DNA of 64,000 nucleotides from Oligoflexus sp. (GCA_014378195.1 JACMOC010000035.1:33680-97679); one strand, 5' to 3'. Shown: positions 43,057-52,619, counted from the first letter of the stretch. The notes: generated by a model from the letters alone, not told the origin. Translations and numbers: made by a program.

Positions 43057-43564
43057 AATTTGAGCGTTTGATTAAACCATTCATGAACGTGATCACTCAA
43101 TCTCACCTCACATTCATACTCCTATATTTCTGCATGCAAATCTCCCTTCGCAAGCCCTTCACGCCTTGACACTCGCCCTTAAGCGACTTAACATTTCTGG
43201 TGTCTGCTTGATTATTTTGGCGCAGCCTGAACGAGAGGACAAGGTTTCAGAAAGATTGTGTGTTACGCCTCATTCATGTTCGCCATCATGGAAAAGTTGC
43301 CTAAGTTATTCAAAAATAATTTCCAGATGATAAGTCCGCTGATCATCCCTGTCGTTATCAACTTTTGGTAAATGATCGATGCACCCGAGTCTCCCCCCTA
43401 TTGGTGGTTTTTTGCTGAAGACTACGGCTTTTCCTTAAAAACAAGGTCGACTTCTCAAAGAGCTTCAGGATAAATGTTACTATTTAGATGGCGGCTAAAT
43501 GTTCTGCGCCTGCCTTCAAAATTATTCGTCTATTAAAAATCGAATTTTCGGGAGCTCTCAACTG
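43057..43564. other. Gene-free interval before the efflux operon
   Basis: These 508 bases contain no supported gene. One short ORF (ATG 43276 to 43371, 31 codons) encodes a peptide with a hydrophobic end (SPLIIPVVINFW) but has no ribosome binding site. The operon promoter must lie in this region; I found no clear metal-regulator operator. Confidence 0.5.
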
Positions 43565-44869
43565 ATGAAGTACTTCTATTCATTCTTCGGAGCGGGTTTG
43601 TTGTCTGTTTGTCTTTTTTCATCACTGTTAAGGGCCCAGGACCAAACGGACGAGGGACGGCCGGGTCAAATGATGACTCTCCAGCAACTCTCCACGCAAC
43701 TTGCCACGAATAATCTCGAGCTCATTGCCGGCAAGCTCAATATTCAATCCTCGGCAGCCTTAGAGATACAGGCTGATATGTGGCCCAATCCGAATTTGCA
43801 AATTGGTCAAAACATCTACAATCACGAAACCAAAAAATATTTTGACGTCGGTCCTAACGGTAACACAGACTTCAGTCTTACTCAGACGATACGCTTGGGT
43901 GACAAGCGCAAATCCGAGAAGGCCATTGCATCCTACGAAACAAAGATAGCGGAGCAGACGCTTCGTGAACGGCTCCGTAACGTAAATCATGATCTTCGTG
44001 AATCCTTTTACCGCGCTTATTTCCAGCATCAAACTCTGCTCTTTTTTGACCGCAGCATACAAACGATCCAAAACACCGTAGCAAAAACGCAGAAGAGCTA
44101 TGAAGGACGATCGGTTCTCCTCTCAGAAGTGTTTCGCCTTAAAGCTATTTTGGTCGCCTTGCAGAATCAGCGGATGGATGTGTTATCATCATGGTCAGAC
44201 ACGCAACTTGCTCTTAAGAAGTTGGTGTGGGGCGAAAATAAACGTATCGACTACGACATCATCCCTGAGCTCGATCTGGACCAACTTGATAAATCGGTCA
44301 TCAACAAAAGCTACGATGAATACCTATCTGTTGCTCGGCAGAAAAGACCAGATTTTCTCACAGCGAGTTTTGCCGTTGAGGAAGAAAAGGCCAAACTCGA
44401 ATTTGAAAAGGCGCAAGCTATTCCCGATTTGGCAGTGGGTGTTGCTTATTCAAAGAGTGGCGGCTACATCAAAGACTACTATGCCCTGACGCTCGGCATG
44501 GACCTGCCTATTTTCAACCGTAACCAAGGCAAGATCTCAGCCGAGACATTTGCTGCAAAATCCAAGGAAACAGAGAAAACGAGAGCCGAGGGCGAACTTG
44601 AGTACGAGCTTAAGTCGATCTATAACAAGGCCGTTACGCTCGATAAGGCCTACCATGAGGTCGACCGTGGTTTTTCGAAAGAGTATTCTGCCCTTGCTGC
44701 CCAAATGGTCACCAACTATCAGAACCGCAATATCAGCATCATCGCATTTGCTGATTTTTTTGAGGCGTATCGAGAAGGCCTTATTCAAAGCAACGAAATT
44801 CAACTCAAACGTCTGCTGGCCTGCGAAGAACTTAATCGCGCTGTCGGTGAGATAGTGCTTTTACCATAA
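43565..44869 (+). CDS. TolC-family outer membrane efflux protein (CusC/CzcC-like)
   Basis: This 434-residue protein starts at ATG 43565 (GGGAG upstream). The signal peptide is cleaved near LLRAQ. The body has the twofold helical repeat of the OEP family: LEIQADMWPNPNLQIGQNIY in the first half and AKLEFEKAQAIPDLAVGVAY with FNRNQGKISAE in the second. It forms the outer membrane channel of the tripartite pump encoded by the next two genes. The short spacer of 17 nt to the adaptor gene indicates co-transcription. Confidence 0.9.
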   Translation: MKYFYSFFGAGLLSVCLFSSLLRAQDQTDEGRPGQMMTLQQLSTQLATNNLELIAGKLNIQSSAALEIQADMWPNPNLQIGQNIYNHETKKYFDVGPNGNTDFSLTQTIRLGDKRKSEKAIASYETKIAEQTLRERLRNVNHDLRESFYRAYFQHQTLLFFDRSIQTIQNTVAKTQKSYEGRSVLLSEVFRLKAILVALQNQRMDVLSSWSDTQLALKKLVWGENKRIDYDIIPELDLDQLDKSVINKSYDEYLSVARQKRPDFLTASFAVEEEKAKLEFEKAQAIPDLAVGVAYSKSGGYIKDYYALTLGMDLPIFNRNQGKISAETFAAKSKETEKTRAEGELEYELKSIYNKAVTLDKAYHEVDRGFSKEYSALAAQMVTNYQNRNISIIAFADFFEAYREGLIQSNEIQLKRLLACEELNRAVGEIVLLP

Positions 44870-44886
44870 TAAGGATAGAAAATTTG

Positions 44887-45870
44887 ATGAAGAGTCCAAA
44901 TCTAGGTTTTGCATCGGTGCTTTTGTGTGGAGCGATCTTCATATCGAGTGGAATTGCACTCTCGGTGGCCTCAGGTGAATCCATGGTTTACAAGAAGCCG
45001 ACCTTGGAAGCCGACGGGCAGATCGTTGTGTTTCCCGAGAACCACCCTTCTCTGGCAAATATCAAATCCATCCCCGTCACCTCCTCGAGTGCGCAGTTGG
45101 CTATGACAGCACCGGGACGTGTTGTAGCATCACGCGTTTCGAATGGGACGGATGCGAGTCACTCCATGATATTTGAGTCCTCCGATCTCGCGACAGTCTA
45201 TTCCGACTATCAGCAGGCTTCATCCTCCTCTGCCCGGGCCACTAAAAACGCTGCCCGTATCAAAGCCATGTTTGAATCGGAAGCTGCGACGGGCCGTGAT
45301 GTGACCGATTCCGAAAATGAAGTGTCATCCTCGAGGGCTCAGCTCAACGCAGCGGAATCGAAACTCAGAGGCATCGGGCTTGATCCCAAAGAACTGGAAA
45401 ACGTCACGTCCCCGACCGCCTGGCTGATTTCTGACGTTCCGGAGTCCCAGCTTAACGAGGTTGAAAAAGGCGAAAGCGTCCATGCATCGTTTTCTTCGTT
45501 CCCCGGCATGAATTTTCAAGGCAAAGCGGATGCTATCGGCGATGCGATCGACCCTGTGCTCCGGACCGTCAAGGTCCGTGTGAAGTTTTCCAACGAAAAA
45601 GGCCTACTGCGTCCCGGTATGTTTGCGCGTATTGACTTCGGCGAGATTCATAACGCAGCTCTGGTCATTCCATTGGCTTCTGTTACCCGGACGGAAGGCA
45701 AAGATTATGTTTTTGTCGAAAAGGCCTCAGGCCGTTTTGAACGACGCGTAGTTGTTCTTCTTGAGACAAGCTCGGATAAAGACGCCATCGTGTTGAGCGG
45801 CATATCCGATAATGAAAAAGTCGTGAGCAAGGGTGCGATACTACTCAAAGGTTTGAGTTTTGGCTTCTAA
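44887..45870 (+). CDS. RND efflux periplasmic adaptor
   Basis: This 328-residue membrane-fusion protein links the pump to the TolC channel. It starts at ATG 44887, and a hydrophobic leader (GFASVLLCGAIFISSGIALS) follows. The helical hairpin lies at about 100-160 (RATKNAARIKAMFESEAATG), then the beta-barrel region with VRVKFSNEKGLLRPGMFARI and a C-terminal membrane-proximal domain. It is shorter than CusB/CzcB and I see no His- or Met-rich metal-binding extension. It lies between the TolC and RND genes. Confidence 0.88.
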   Translation: MKSPNLGFASVLLCGAIFISSGIALSVASGESMVYKKPTLEADGQIVVFPENHPSLANIKSIPVTSSSAQLAMTAPGRVVASRVSNGTDASHSMIFESSDLATVYSDYQQASSSSARATKNAARIKAMFESEAATGRDVTDSENEVSSSRAQLNAAESKLRGIGLDPKELENVTSPTAWLISDVPESQLNEVEKGESVHASFSSFPGMNFQGKADAIGDAIDPVLRTVKVRVKFSNEKGLLRPGMFARIDFGEIHNAALVIPLASVTRTEGKDYVFVEKASGRFERRVVVLLETSSDKDAIVLSGISDNEKVVSKGAILLKGLSFGF

Positions 45871-45906
45871 TGCATAAGGCTTTTGCTGTCCTCAACCGGA
45901 GTTTGC

Positions 45907-48900
45907 ATGAATAAGATCTTAGAAACAGCGCTCAGTAAGCGTATGTTGGTAGTTATCATCTCATTGGCTATGGCCGCCATTGGTCTCTGGGCATGGACCG
46001 CTCTTCAGAAAGAGGCTTACCCCGATGTTGGTGATACACAGGTGACTGTGATTACCGAATTTAAGGGTCGTGCGGCAGCGGAAGTGGAAAGTCAGGTTAC
46101 CGTTCCCCTGGAGAAAGTTCTGAACGGCGTTCCTCAGGTCATTTCGCGGCGCTCAAAAACCATTTTTGGTCTGTCGGTTATTTCCCTTACGTTTGCCGAC
46201 AAAGTTGAGGACTACTGGGCTCGTCAAAGAGTGATGGAAAAGCTTTCTGAAGCAGACCTTCCTACAGGTGTTTCCCCGGGGCTCGCCCCACTGACAGGGC
46301 CAGTTGGCGAAATCCTTCGCTATATGGTGCGTGGTCCCGAAGATAAAACATCGATGGATCTGCGAACTATTCAGGATTGGGTCGTCACACCCAAGCTGCT
46401 GAAGGTCCCCGGTGTTGCTGACGTCATTACGTTTGGTGGTCTCGTAAAGCAGTATCACGTCATCACGTCTCCCGATCTGCTTTCGCGTTACAAACTTTCC
46501 ATCCAAAACGTTATTGATGCGATACAAAACAATAACCTGTCCACCGGTGGCAACATTATTGCCCGAGGGGAACAAGGTTTCGCCATCCGTAGCCTGGGTG
46601 CATTAAGCAACCCGAAAGACATCGAGAATGTCTTTGTTACGACCTTTCAGGGCGTTCCGATTTTCGTCAAGGACATCGGATCGGTCGAACCCTATCCTAT
46701 GCCTCGCACAGGTATTCTCGGTATTTCCAGCAAGGATGCGAACGGGACCTTCGTCGACGACGGAAATGGTGTTCAAGGCTTGATTGCAATGCGTCGCGGC
46801 GAAAATGCTTCTGAGGTTGTCGATGCCTTGAAGGCGGCGATCAAAGACATCAATGGCAATGACCTCAAAGACGGCGTGCGCCTGGAAGTCACCTACGATC
46901 GGGGTGATCTCGTGAATTACACGATTCGAACTGTGGCCGGTACCTTGTTTGAAGGCATCACCATCGTCGCCGTTATTTTGATTATCTTCCTGGGAAGCTT
47001 TCGATCCGCTGTCGTGGTCGCGACTGTTATCCCCTTGTCCTTACTGTTTGCTTTTGCCTTGATGAAAGCAACGAACATTCCCGCAAACCTACTGTCCCTC
47101 GGGGCCATTGACTTTGGCATCATCGTCGACGGTGCTGTTGTGATGGTCGAAAATATTTTGCGGCATTACCGTATTGCTACACCTGCGGATCGAGAAAAAG
47201 GCATTATCGCCTGTACTCTCAAGGCTGCAAACGAAGTCAGCAAAGAAATCTTCTTCTCCATTGCCATCATCATCTCAGCATTTTTACCGATCTTTACGTT
47301 CCAGCGCGTCGAAGGCAAACTTTTCTCGCCTATGGCTTTTACACTATCCTTCGCAATTCTGGGATCGTTGCTCCTCGCCTTAACTCTCGTTCCTGTCCTT
47401 ATGACCTTCATCTTTAGGAAGCAATTTGCGGGAGCCTCGTCTCAATCGGCCGAGCACAAAGAGAACAAAGCTTCTCTTTGGCTTCAAACAAGCTACAGCC
47501 GCCTGGTTGCTCGCACCATCGTGAACCCTGTGCGGACTTTGGCCGTTGCTTTGGTGTTGGTCGTCATGGTGATCATCGGGGGGACCAGCCGGATCGGGAC
47601 TGAGTTTCTTCCGAAGCTTGACGAAGGTGCCATCAATATTCGTGCGTTTTTCCCAGTCGGCATCTCGATACAGGAGGCAAATACCTATACGCCTATCATC
47701 CGTAAACTCATCAGTTCCCATACACCGGTTAAGTTTGTGGTGACGCAGTTGGGCCGGAACGAACAGGGAACCGATCCTTACAATCCCAATCGTCTTGAAA
47801 TCTTAGTAGGCCTCAACGACTATAAAACCTGGATCAAAGACATTTCGAAAGATGAACTTTTAAAACAGATCAAAAGTGATCTTGAAAGTCACGTCCCGGG
47901 AACAAGCTTTTCTTTCTCCCAACCGATTTTGGATAACGTCACGGAAGCTGTGACGGGAAGTGTGGCTGACCTCGCGATACTCGTGAACGGCAAGGACCTC
48001 CATCAGCTCCGAGAGTATGCTCAGAAGGTTCTCGATGTCGTGAAGATTGTACCGGGAGCAGCTGAGTACGGAATAGAGCAGGAGGCCGACCAGGCCCAAC
48101 TCGTCATCGACATGAAGCGTCTTGAGATCGCTCGTTTTGGAATCAACGTTAACGATATTCAACACGTGATCGAAGCGGCTATCGGTGGTAAGCCCATCAG
48201 CACTGTCTATGAAGACGAAAAGAAATTCGATATCGTTGTTCGATTTCGGAGCAACTTTCGTTCCACACTGGATTCGATTCGCAAGCTGCCTGTGACGTCT
48301 TCTACCGGCGCACAAGTGCCGTTGGAGGTTCTTGCTCATATCGATTTGAAGGATGGTCCAACGTTAATCCAGAGGGAAGACGGAGAACGTCAGATCTCGG
48401 TTCGTACCAACATAGAAGGGCGTGACCAGGGAAGTTTTGTCAAAGAAGCCCAGGCCAAGGTCCAGGCCGCAGTGAAACTTCCGCCCGAGTTGAGTATGAC
48501 CTGGGGCGGGCAGTTTGAGAACCTAACGCGCGCCGGCAATCAGTTGGCAATGGTCGTTCCCTTGACCATCCTTTTGATCGCATCGATCCTTTATCTCCTC
48601 TACAAGGATATATGGGACGTTATCGTCGCTTTCTCCTGTATACCGTTCTCTTTAGCGGGCGGAATCATAGCTTTGTGGATAAGGGGTTATAACCTCAACG
48701 TCTCAGCGGGTGTTGGTTTTATCTCGCTCTTCGGTGTCGCGACCATGTCGGGGGTCTTGTTTGTATCACGCATGAATCATCTTCAACATGATCATCCTGA
48801 GGAGACGGTTGCCGATCTCGTTCCTAAAGCCGCGGTCCTTCAGCTTCGGCCCTGGCTTACAACAGTCCTTCCCGCACTCTTTGGTCTTATACCAGCTGCC

Positions 48901-49053
48901 TTTGCACAGGGAATCGGCTCGGATGTTCAGAGGCCTTTAGCGACGGTCATCGTCGGAGGTTTGATTTCCGGACTGCTTCTCACCGTCACCGTGCTGCCTT
49001 CTCTTTACCTCGTCATCGACAGGTTCCGGAGGAAAGACGCGCATGTTGATTAA
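45907..49053 (+). CDS. RND efflux pump of the heavy-metal (CzcA/CusA) type
   Basis: This is a 1048-residue inner-membrane proton antiporter from ATG 45907 (GGAG upstream). It has twelve predicted membrane segments with two large periplasmic loops. The fourth segment carries DFGIIVDGAVVMVEN, the DFGxxxDGxxxxxEN motif that defines HME-RND exporters and resembles the CzcA (Co/Zn/Cd) class more than CusA. Other stretches are KEAYPDVGDTQVTVITEF and LTGPVGEILRYMV. It should export divalent or monovalent metal ions from the periplasm, but substrate choice is inference. A small lipoprotein gene overlaps its 3' end. Confidence 0.93.
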   Translation: MNKILETALSKRMLVVIISLAMAAIGLWAWTALQKEAYPDVGDTQVTVITEFKGRAAAEVESQVTVPLEKVLNGVPQVISRRSKTIFGLSVISLTFADKVEDYWARQRVMEKLSEADLPTGVSPGLAPLTGPVGEILRYMVRGPEDKTSMDLRTIQDWVVTPKLLKVPGVADVITFGGLVKQYHVITSPDLLSRYKLSIQNVIDAIQNNNLSTGGNIIARGEQGFAIRSLGALSNPKDIENVFVTTFQGVPIFVKDIGSVEPYPMPRTGILGISSKDANGTFVDDGNGVQGLIAMRRGENASEVVDALKAAIKDINGNDLKDGVRLEVTYDRGDLVNYTIRTVAGTLFEGITIVAVILIIFLGSFRSAVVVATVIPLSLLFAFALMKATNIPANLLSLGAIDFGIIVDGAVVMVENILRHYRIATPADREKGIIACTLKAANEVSKEIFFSIAIIISAFLPIFTFQRVEGKLFSPMAFTLSFAILGSLLLALTLVPVLMTFIFRKQFAGASSQSAEHKENKASLWLQTSYSRLVARTIVNPVRTLAVALVLVVMVIIGGTSRIGTEFLPKLDEGAINIRAFFPVGISIQEANTYTPIIRKLISSHTPVKFVVTQLGRNEQGTDPYNPNRLEILVGLNDYKTWIKDISKDELLKQIKSDLESHVPGTSFSFSQPILDNVTEAVTGSVADLAILVNGKDLHQLREYAQKVLDVVKIVPGAAEYGIEQEADQAQLVIDMKRLEIARFGINVNDIQHVIEAAIGGKPISTVYEDEKKFDIVVRFRSNFRSTLDSIRKLPVTSSTGAQVPLEVLAHIDLKDGPTLIQREDGERQISVRTNIEGRDQGSFVKEAQAKVQAAVKLPPELSMTWGGQFENLTRAGNQLAMVVPLTILLIASILYLLYKDIWDVIVAFSCIPFSLAGGIIALWIRGYNLNVSAGVGFISLFGVATMSGVLFVSRMNHLQHDHPEETVADLVPKAAVLQLRPWLTTVLPALFGLIPAAFAQGIGSDVQRPLATVIVGGLISGLLLTVTVLPSLYLVIDRFRRKDAHVD

Positions 49054-49567
49054 AGCCTTAGGCTTGTTCCTCCTGGTAATGTTCGCCGTGAGCTGTACGA
49101 CGGTTTTGCTCCAGGATGGCAAAATTCCAGACGATGAGCAGAAAAAAGTCGCGGTCTTTCTCGGCGAATACAAAGGAAGCTTGAAGCTTGAAACTGCCAA
49201 CACGAAAGTTGACGAAGACCTTCACACGCAGGTTGTTTTCAATTTGAAGGAAGTGGGTGGCACTCTGGTTTTGGAAAGCTCCTCGTCACTGATCGGCGAA
49301 GGCTGCGATGTGTCCGTGGGTAAACTCAGGGAGCTGCGCTTGAGCGAATCATCACTGCATGCGCGTTTTACGATTTCGTCACAAAAATGCGCGGATCGGA
49401 TACGGGCGGATACCATACTTGTTTTGATCGATGATAAGCAGAATGGAGCTGGGCAGATGACAACCTTCATCGGCAAAGATTATGCCAATGGACGGTCGCA
49501 TCGAAAGGGCAAAGCCCTTATCAATATAGTGGGTCACTTGGAAAAAGTCGCTGATCCTTTGCGGTGA
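49043..49567 (+). CDS. Small lipoprotein at the end of the efflux operon
   Basis: This 174-residue protein has a signal peptide ending in lipobox FAVSC (Cys at about 18). Its ATG lies inside the last codons of the pump gene (11-nt overlap), so it is translated with it. The body is a mixed beta protein with GEYKGSLKLET, a pattern seen in lipocalin-like periplasmic proteins, and contains a disulfide candidate (EGCDV, QKCAD). No family is recognised; it may be an accessory factor of the pump. A strong terminator follows. Confidence 0.78.
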   Translation: MLIKALGLFLLVMFAVSCTTVLLQDGKIPDDEQKKVAVFLGEYKGSLKLETANTKVDEDLHTQVVFNLKEVGGTLVLESSSSLIGEGCDVSVGKLRELRLSESSLHARFTISSQKCADRIRADTILVLIDDKQNGAGQMTTFIGKDYANGRSHRKGKALINIVGHLEKVADPLR

Positions 49568-49600
49568 TTTTACTTTATCGTGCGGAAGTTTGCCTTGGTG

Positions 49601-49643
49601 CCGTCTAATTCCGGAGAAATCGGGATTAGACGGTCTTTTTTTT
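49601..49643 (+). terminator. Intrinsic terminator of the RND efflux operon
   Basis: CCGTCTAATTCCG (49601-49613) pairs with CGGGATTAGACGG (49621-49633), 13 pairs with one wobble and a 7-nt loop, followed by TCTTTTTTTTAT. It is the strongest terminator in the window. Confidence 0.93.
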
Positions 49644-49697
49644 ATGGCGTAGACTTGTCAGACAATGCCTCGCAAACAGGCAAAGGAAGGAGCCTCT

Positions 49698-50483
49698 ATG
49701 GCGAATATATTCATTACGGGATCGACTGACGGGCTTGGCCGCATGGCAGCAGAGCTTTTATTAGAGCAGGGACATAAAGTTGTTTTGCATGCCCGCAATT
49801 CCAAGCGAGCCACGGACATTAAAAATCAGGTGAATGGAATTAAACACGTCGTCATAGGCGATCTGTCTCGGGTCGCCGATATGAAAGCCGTTGCCGCTCA
49901 AGTGAATGAGCTCGGGACTTTTGATGCCGTTATACATAATGCTGCGGTGGGCTATCAGGAGCCGAACCGTATCGAGACGAAAGAAGGGCTTCCTCAAGTG
50001 TTTGCGGTTAACACTTTAGCGCCATATGTACTCACGGCATTGATTCGCAAACCGAAGCGACTGGTTTACCTCAGTTCGGGATTGCACACGAGCGGATCAG
50101 GGGCTATCAGTGATCTTACGTGGAAAAAACGTCGCTGGAGCGGTATCGAGGCCTATTCGGAAAGCAAACTCCACGACATCCTTATTGCCTTTGGCGTTGC
50201 CCGGATCTGGCCCGACGTTTATTCAAACGCCTTAGAGCCTGGCTGGGTGGCGACGAAGATGGGCGGCCCCAACGCCCCCGACGATCTCGATAAGGGCCAC
50301 AGAACCCAAGCGTGGCTCGCTACAAGTGATGATGCGGCCGCGAAGGTTACGGCTCAGTATTTTTTCCATCAGGCGATTAAGAAAGTAAGTCCAATTGCGC
50401 GAGATACAGATCTCCAGGACGCTTTACTGAAGGCCTGTCGGGAGCTATCGGGTGTGAATTTTCCGGGCCGCCAAGAAGATTAA
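49698..50483 (+). CDS. Short-chain dehydrogenase/reductase
   Basis: This is a 261-residue NAD(P)-dependent oxidoreductase from ATG 49698, with AAGGAG 5 nt upstream. Visible features are the cofactor motif FITGSTDGLGRMAAE, the catalytic Tyr and Lys in YSESK and the LVYLSSGLHTS serine strand. It resembles protochlorophyllide-reductase-like SDRs of unknown substrate. Its stop overlaps that of the convergent TetR gene by 4 nt, so the TetR might be a local regulator, but this is only positional. Confidence 0.87.
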   Translation: MANIFITGSTDGLGRMAAELLLEQGHKVVLHARNSKRATDIKNQVNGIKHVVIGDLSRVADMKAVAAQVNELGTFDAVIHNAAVGYQEPNRIETKEGLPQVFAVNTLAPYVLTALIRKPKRLVYLSSGLHTSGSGAISDLTWKKRRWSGIEAYSESKLHDILIAFGVARIWPDVYSNALEPGWVATKMGGPNAPDDLDKGHRTQAWLATSDDAAAKVTAQYFFHQAIKKVSPIARDTDLQDALLKACRELSGVNFPGRQED

Positions 50484-51100
50484 GCAGAATAGGCCTTCAC
50501 GAGAGTTTCGGCAAAGCGTCCCAGTCGGTTTTTGACGTTATCTTTGGTATCGTGGAGCAAAATCATGGCGAAAAAGGCCTGGCTTTGAAAGTAGCTCCGC
50601 ACCTGCTCTTCGATTTGATGCACATCAACATCAGGGCGGATTTTCCCGGCTTTCTGGAATTTTTCCAGACGGTCAAGCAGAGGTTTGCTTTCATGACGAA
50701 GACGATTTTGAATCTGACAGCAAAACGATTCGTCGGTGAGGCCTTTGGAAATAACGATCTTCATCATTACGGCGCCCATCGCACCATGTATTCCAAGGAG
50801 ATATTCGTAGTGCGCTCTCAGTTCGCTGAGAAGGTCGGGCTGTTCGGGGTAACCCAATGAGCAGTTGAGTATCTGATCTGTTTTTCGTTCGAGTAGCGAA
50901 AGAAGGAGCCCCTCTTTACTGCCAAAATACTTGCTGATGAGGGCGAGATTCACACCTGCATTGGCCGCAATCATCCGCGTCGTGGACGCATCAAAGCCAA
51001 GCTTTGTGAACATCTGTTCGGCTGCCTCAAGGAGCTTACATTCTGAGGCGTTGCGGTCATTTTGACGACCGGTGCATTTTTTAGCCGAGACAGGTTTCAC
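50480..51100 (-). CDS. TetR-family regulator (type A paralog)
   Basis: This 206-residue regulator starts at GTG 51100 with AGGGA upstream. The HTH is AEQMFTKLGFDASTTRMIAA with LALISKYFGSKEGLLLSLL, clearly similar to the regulator at 30967-31614. It is divergent from a second TetR gene (51315), and that gene in turn resembles the other TetR of the 31-34 kb region. The two share a 214-nt control region with direct repeats. Confidence 0.88.
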   Translation of the reverse strand: MKPVSAKKCTGRQNDRNASECKLLEAAEQMFTKLGFDASTTRMIAANAGVNLALISKYFGSKEGLLLSLLERKTDQILNCSLGYPEQPDLLSELRAHYEYLLGIHGAMGAVMMKIVISKGLTDESFCCQIQNRLRHESKPLLDRLEKFQKAGKIRPDVDVHQIEEQVRSYFQSQAFFAMILLHDTKDNVKNRLGRFAETLVKAYSA

Positions 51101-51202
51101 GTAAATCCCTAACCTATGGATTTTTCATGCTAAATTATAAATTTTCCGAACTCAAATCAATTTTTCATTAGGTATCGCTTGATTAATCTTCTCAGACTCC
51201 CG

Positions 51203-51220
51203 ATCATTAGTAAACGGATG
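51203..51220. repeat. Direct repeat copy 1 in the divergent TetR promoter region
   Basis: ATCATTAGTAAACGGATG matches ATCATCGGTAAACGGAAG at 51265-51282 in 15 of 18 positions, with exact core GTAAACGG. The copies are 62 nt apart, start to start, and both lie between the two TetR start codons. They are candidate operator half-sites. Confidence 0.55.
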
Positions 51221-51264
51221 ATTACTTCGTGTTCCCTATCCTGAAGATTTCGGGTAGGTTATCC

Positions 51265-51282
51265 ATCATCGGTAAACGGAAG
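51265..51282. repeat. Direct repeat copy 2 in the divergent TetR promoter region
   Basis: ATCATCGGTAAACGGAAG ends 32 nt before the ATG of the type B TetR gene, close to where an operator would block transcription. See copy 1 at 51203. Nearby CCTATCC and GGGTAGG (about 51236-51257) can also pair as an imperfect inverted repeat. Confidence 0.55.
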
Positions 51283-51314
51283 TCAGTGGTGCAAAGCGCA
51301 GGAGCTGTTCAGGA

Positions 51315-51923
51315 ATGGCAATCAATAAAGTAGCGAATACCGCCGGATCGGATAAAGCGCACCGCATCCTGGAAGCGGCAAAAGTGCTCTTTTCAACCGA
51401 AGGCCTTCAAAACACCTCGATCGAAGACATTGCGACACGTGCCGGACTGGGCAAAGGGACCGTCTACCTCTACTTCAAAAGTAAGGATGAGATTTTTTCC
51501 ACCCTCGCCAGTTCCTTTGCAGAAGAATTGCAGCAATCCCTTCAAAACGCCTGCAACACCGCGGTTCCTGCCGCAGAGCGTCTGACGGTATTCATAGAAA
51601 CCCGCGTCAGATTCTGGCAAAGAATCTACAAAGATTATGAACTCACCATTACGAGCCTTTTGGAAACCCTTTCCAATCCAACAGCGGAAGCGGTCCGAAA
51701 ACGCTATGAGGCTAGTGATATAGGCCTTATCAAAGGTCTTCTGGAAGACGGGCGAAAAAACGGTGAGTTTATTTTCGACAACGTCGATAATATGGCCGCT
51801 GTCCTCTACTCTATGCTTGATTCCCTGAATAAACCCTGGGGCGAAGGCGAGCTGGAGGTGACACCAGACGAAAAAATAAAAAGTCTGTCGTCGCTCCTCC
51901 TCAAAGGTTTGAGATCTCATTGA
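51315..51923 (+). CDS. TetR-family regulator (type B paralog)
   Basis: This is a 202-residue regulator. The HTH reads AKVLFSTEGLQNTSIEDIA with LGKGTVYLYFKSKDEIFS, nearly identical to the regulator at 33871-34515 in that part, and ETRVRFW and LLEDGRKNGEF are shared too. It is divergent from the type A paralog. It is likely to autoregulate from the intergenic repeats (inference). The target genes are unknown; the SDR gene, the RND operon and the MFS gene are the closest candidates. Confidence 0.9.
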   Translation: MAINKVANTAGSDKAHRILEAAKVLFSTEGLQNTSIEDIATRAGLGKGTVYLYFKSKDEIFSTLASSFAEELQQSLQNACNTAVPAAERLTVFIETRVRFWQRIYKDYELTITSLLETLSNPTAEAVRKRYEASDIGLIKGLLEDGRKNGEFIFDNVDNMAAVLYSMLDSLNKPWGEGELEVTPDEKIKSLSSLLLKGLRSH

Positions 51924-51937
51924 TCACGTCTGTCCCG

Positions 51938-52255
51938 CTAAATCTTTAGGCGCTCGGGGCCGTACCAAAAAGCGGCTCCTTCCTGGGATTGATAATAAGC
52001 GCCTAGCAATAGCCCGGCATCGACCAATAACCACATGTGTTTAAAAGCTCGCCACCGTGTTCCATCACTGCGCTCTTCGGGTCGTCTATACAGCGGAACA
52101 CAAAGCTGTTCGTCGGCTAATTCCGAAACAAAGATGCGATAACCGAGGACCTGCGCGTTCGCGTTCAAAAGTGTCATGCCTTCTGAGGACAGCATCGCTG
52201 GCACCAGGTCAGCCCAAGCTCTGAGCTGCGCGCTGAGATCGATAGTATTTTTCAT
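51938..52255 (-). CDS. Small protein of unknown function
   Basis: This 105-residue protein starts at ATG 52255; a TTG eight codons upstream is an alternative, and neither has a good ribosome site. It has no membrane segment of clear length. Tryptophan- and tyrosine-containing stretches (WRAFKHMWLLVD, GAAFWYGPERL) give it a globular character. No family is recognised. It is convergent with the TetR gene, 14 nt away. Confidence 0.55.
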   Translation of the reverse strand: MKNTIDLSAQLRAWADLVPAMLSSEGMTLLNANAQVLGYRIFVSELADEQLCVPLYRRPEERSDGTRWRAFKHMWLLVDAGLLLGAYYQSQEGAAFWYGPERLKI

Positions 52256-52373
52256 GTGATCGGTGTCGTTGGAACTCAAGGCTGCATTGTAGGATGTTTG
52301 ATAGAGGTCTACTTTTGCCGCTAGTGGAATGATCCACTTTTGAAAATAGTTACCGTCTTTAATCGTCGGTTAC

Positions 52374-52619
52374 TTAAAAGTAATGGTGAAAACCAAGCGC
52401 TTGTTTAACGAGTGCGCGATCGCTTTCCCGAAAAAGATACACATCGGGCTTAAGGGCCGAGTCTTCTTCGCGAAGGGCGTTCAGGCTATTGATCAAGATG
52501 GTCAGAGCATAATGAATTTCGACCCAACCACAGTCGTCAAGCTTAGTTTTTTCGATAACTTTGACAAGCTGTTCGTGAACGGCTTTGGCAACGGGGAGGT
52601 CGAGGGACGAGCAATCCAT
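52374..52619 (-). CDS. Very small protein of unknown function
   Basis: This 81-residue cytoplasmic protein has a good ribosome site (AGAGGAAA 4-8 nt before the ATG). It is predicted to be mostly helical (AKAVHEQLVKVIEKTKLDD) with a single cysteine pair unlikely to bind metal. No family is recognised. It may form a unit with the next small gene on the same strand (51938-52255), separated by about 120 nt. Confidence 0.6.
   Translation of the reverse strand: MDCSSLDLPVAKAVHEQLVKVIEKTKLDDCGWVEIHYALTILINSLNALREEDSALKPDVYLFRESDRALVKQALGFHHYF

Noticed and set aside
43276..43371. 31-codon ORF with hydrophobic end, possible toxin-like peptide
   Set aside because: It has no ribosome binding site, no antisense RNA partner visible, and is easily explained by chance.
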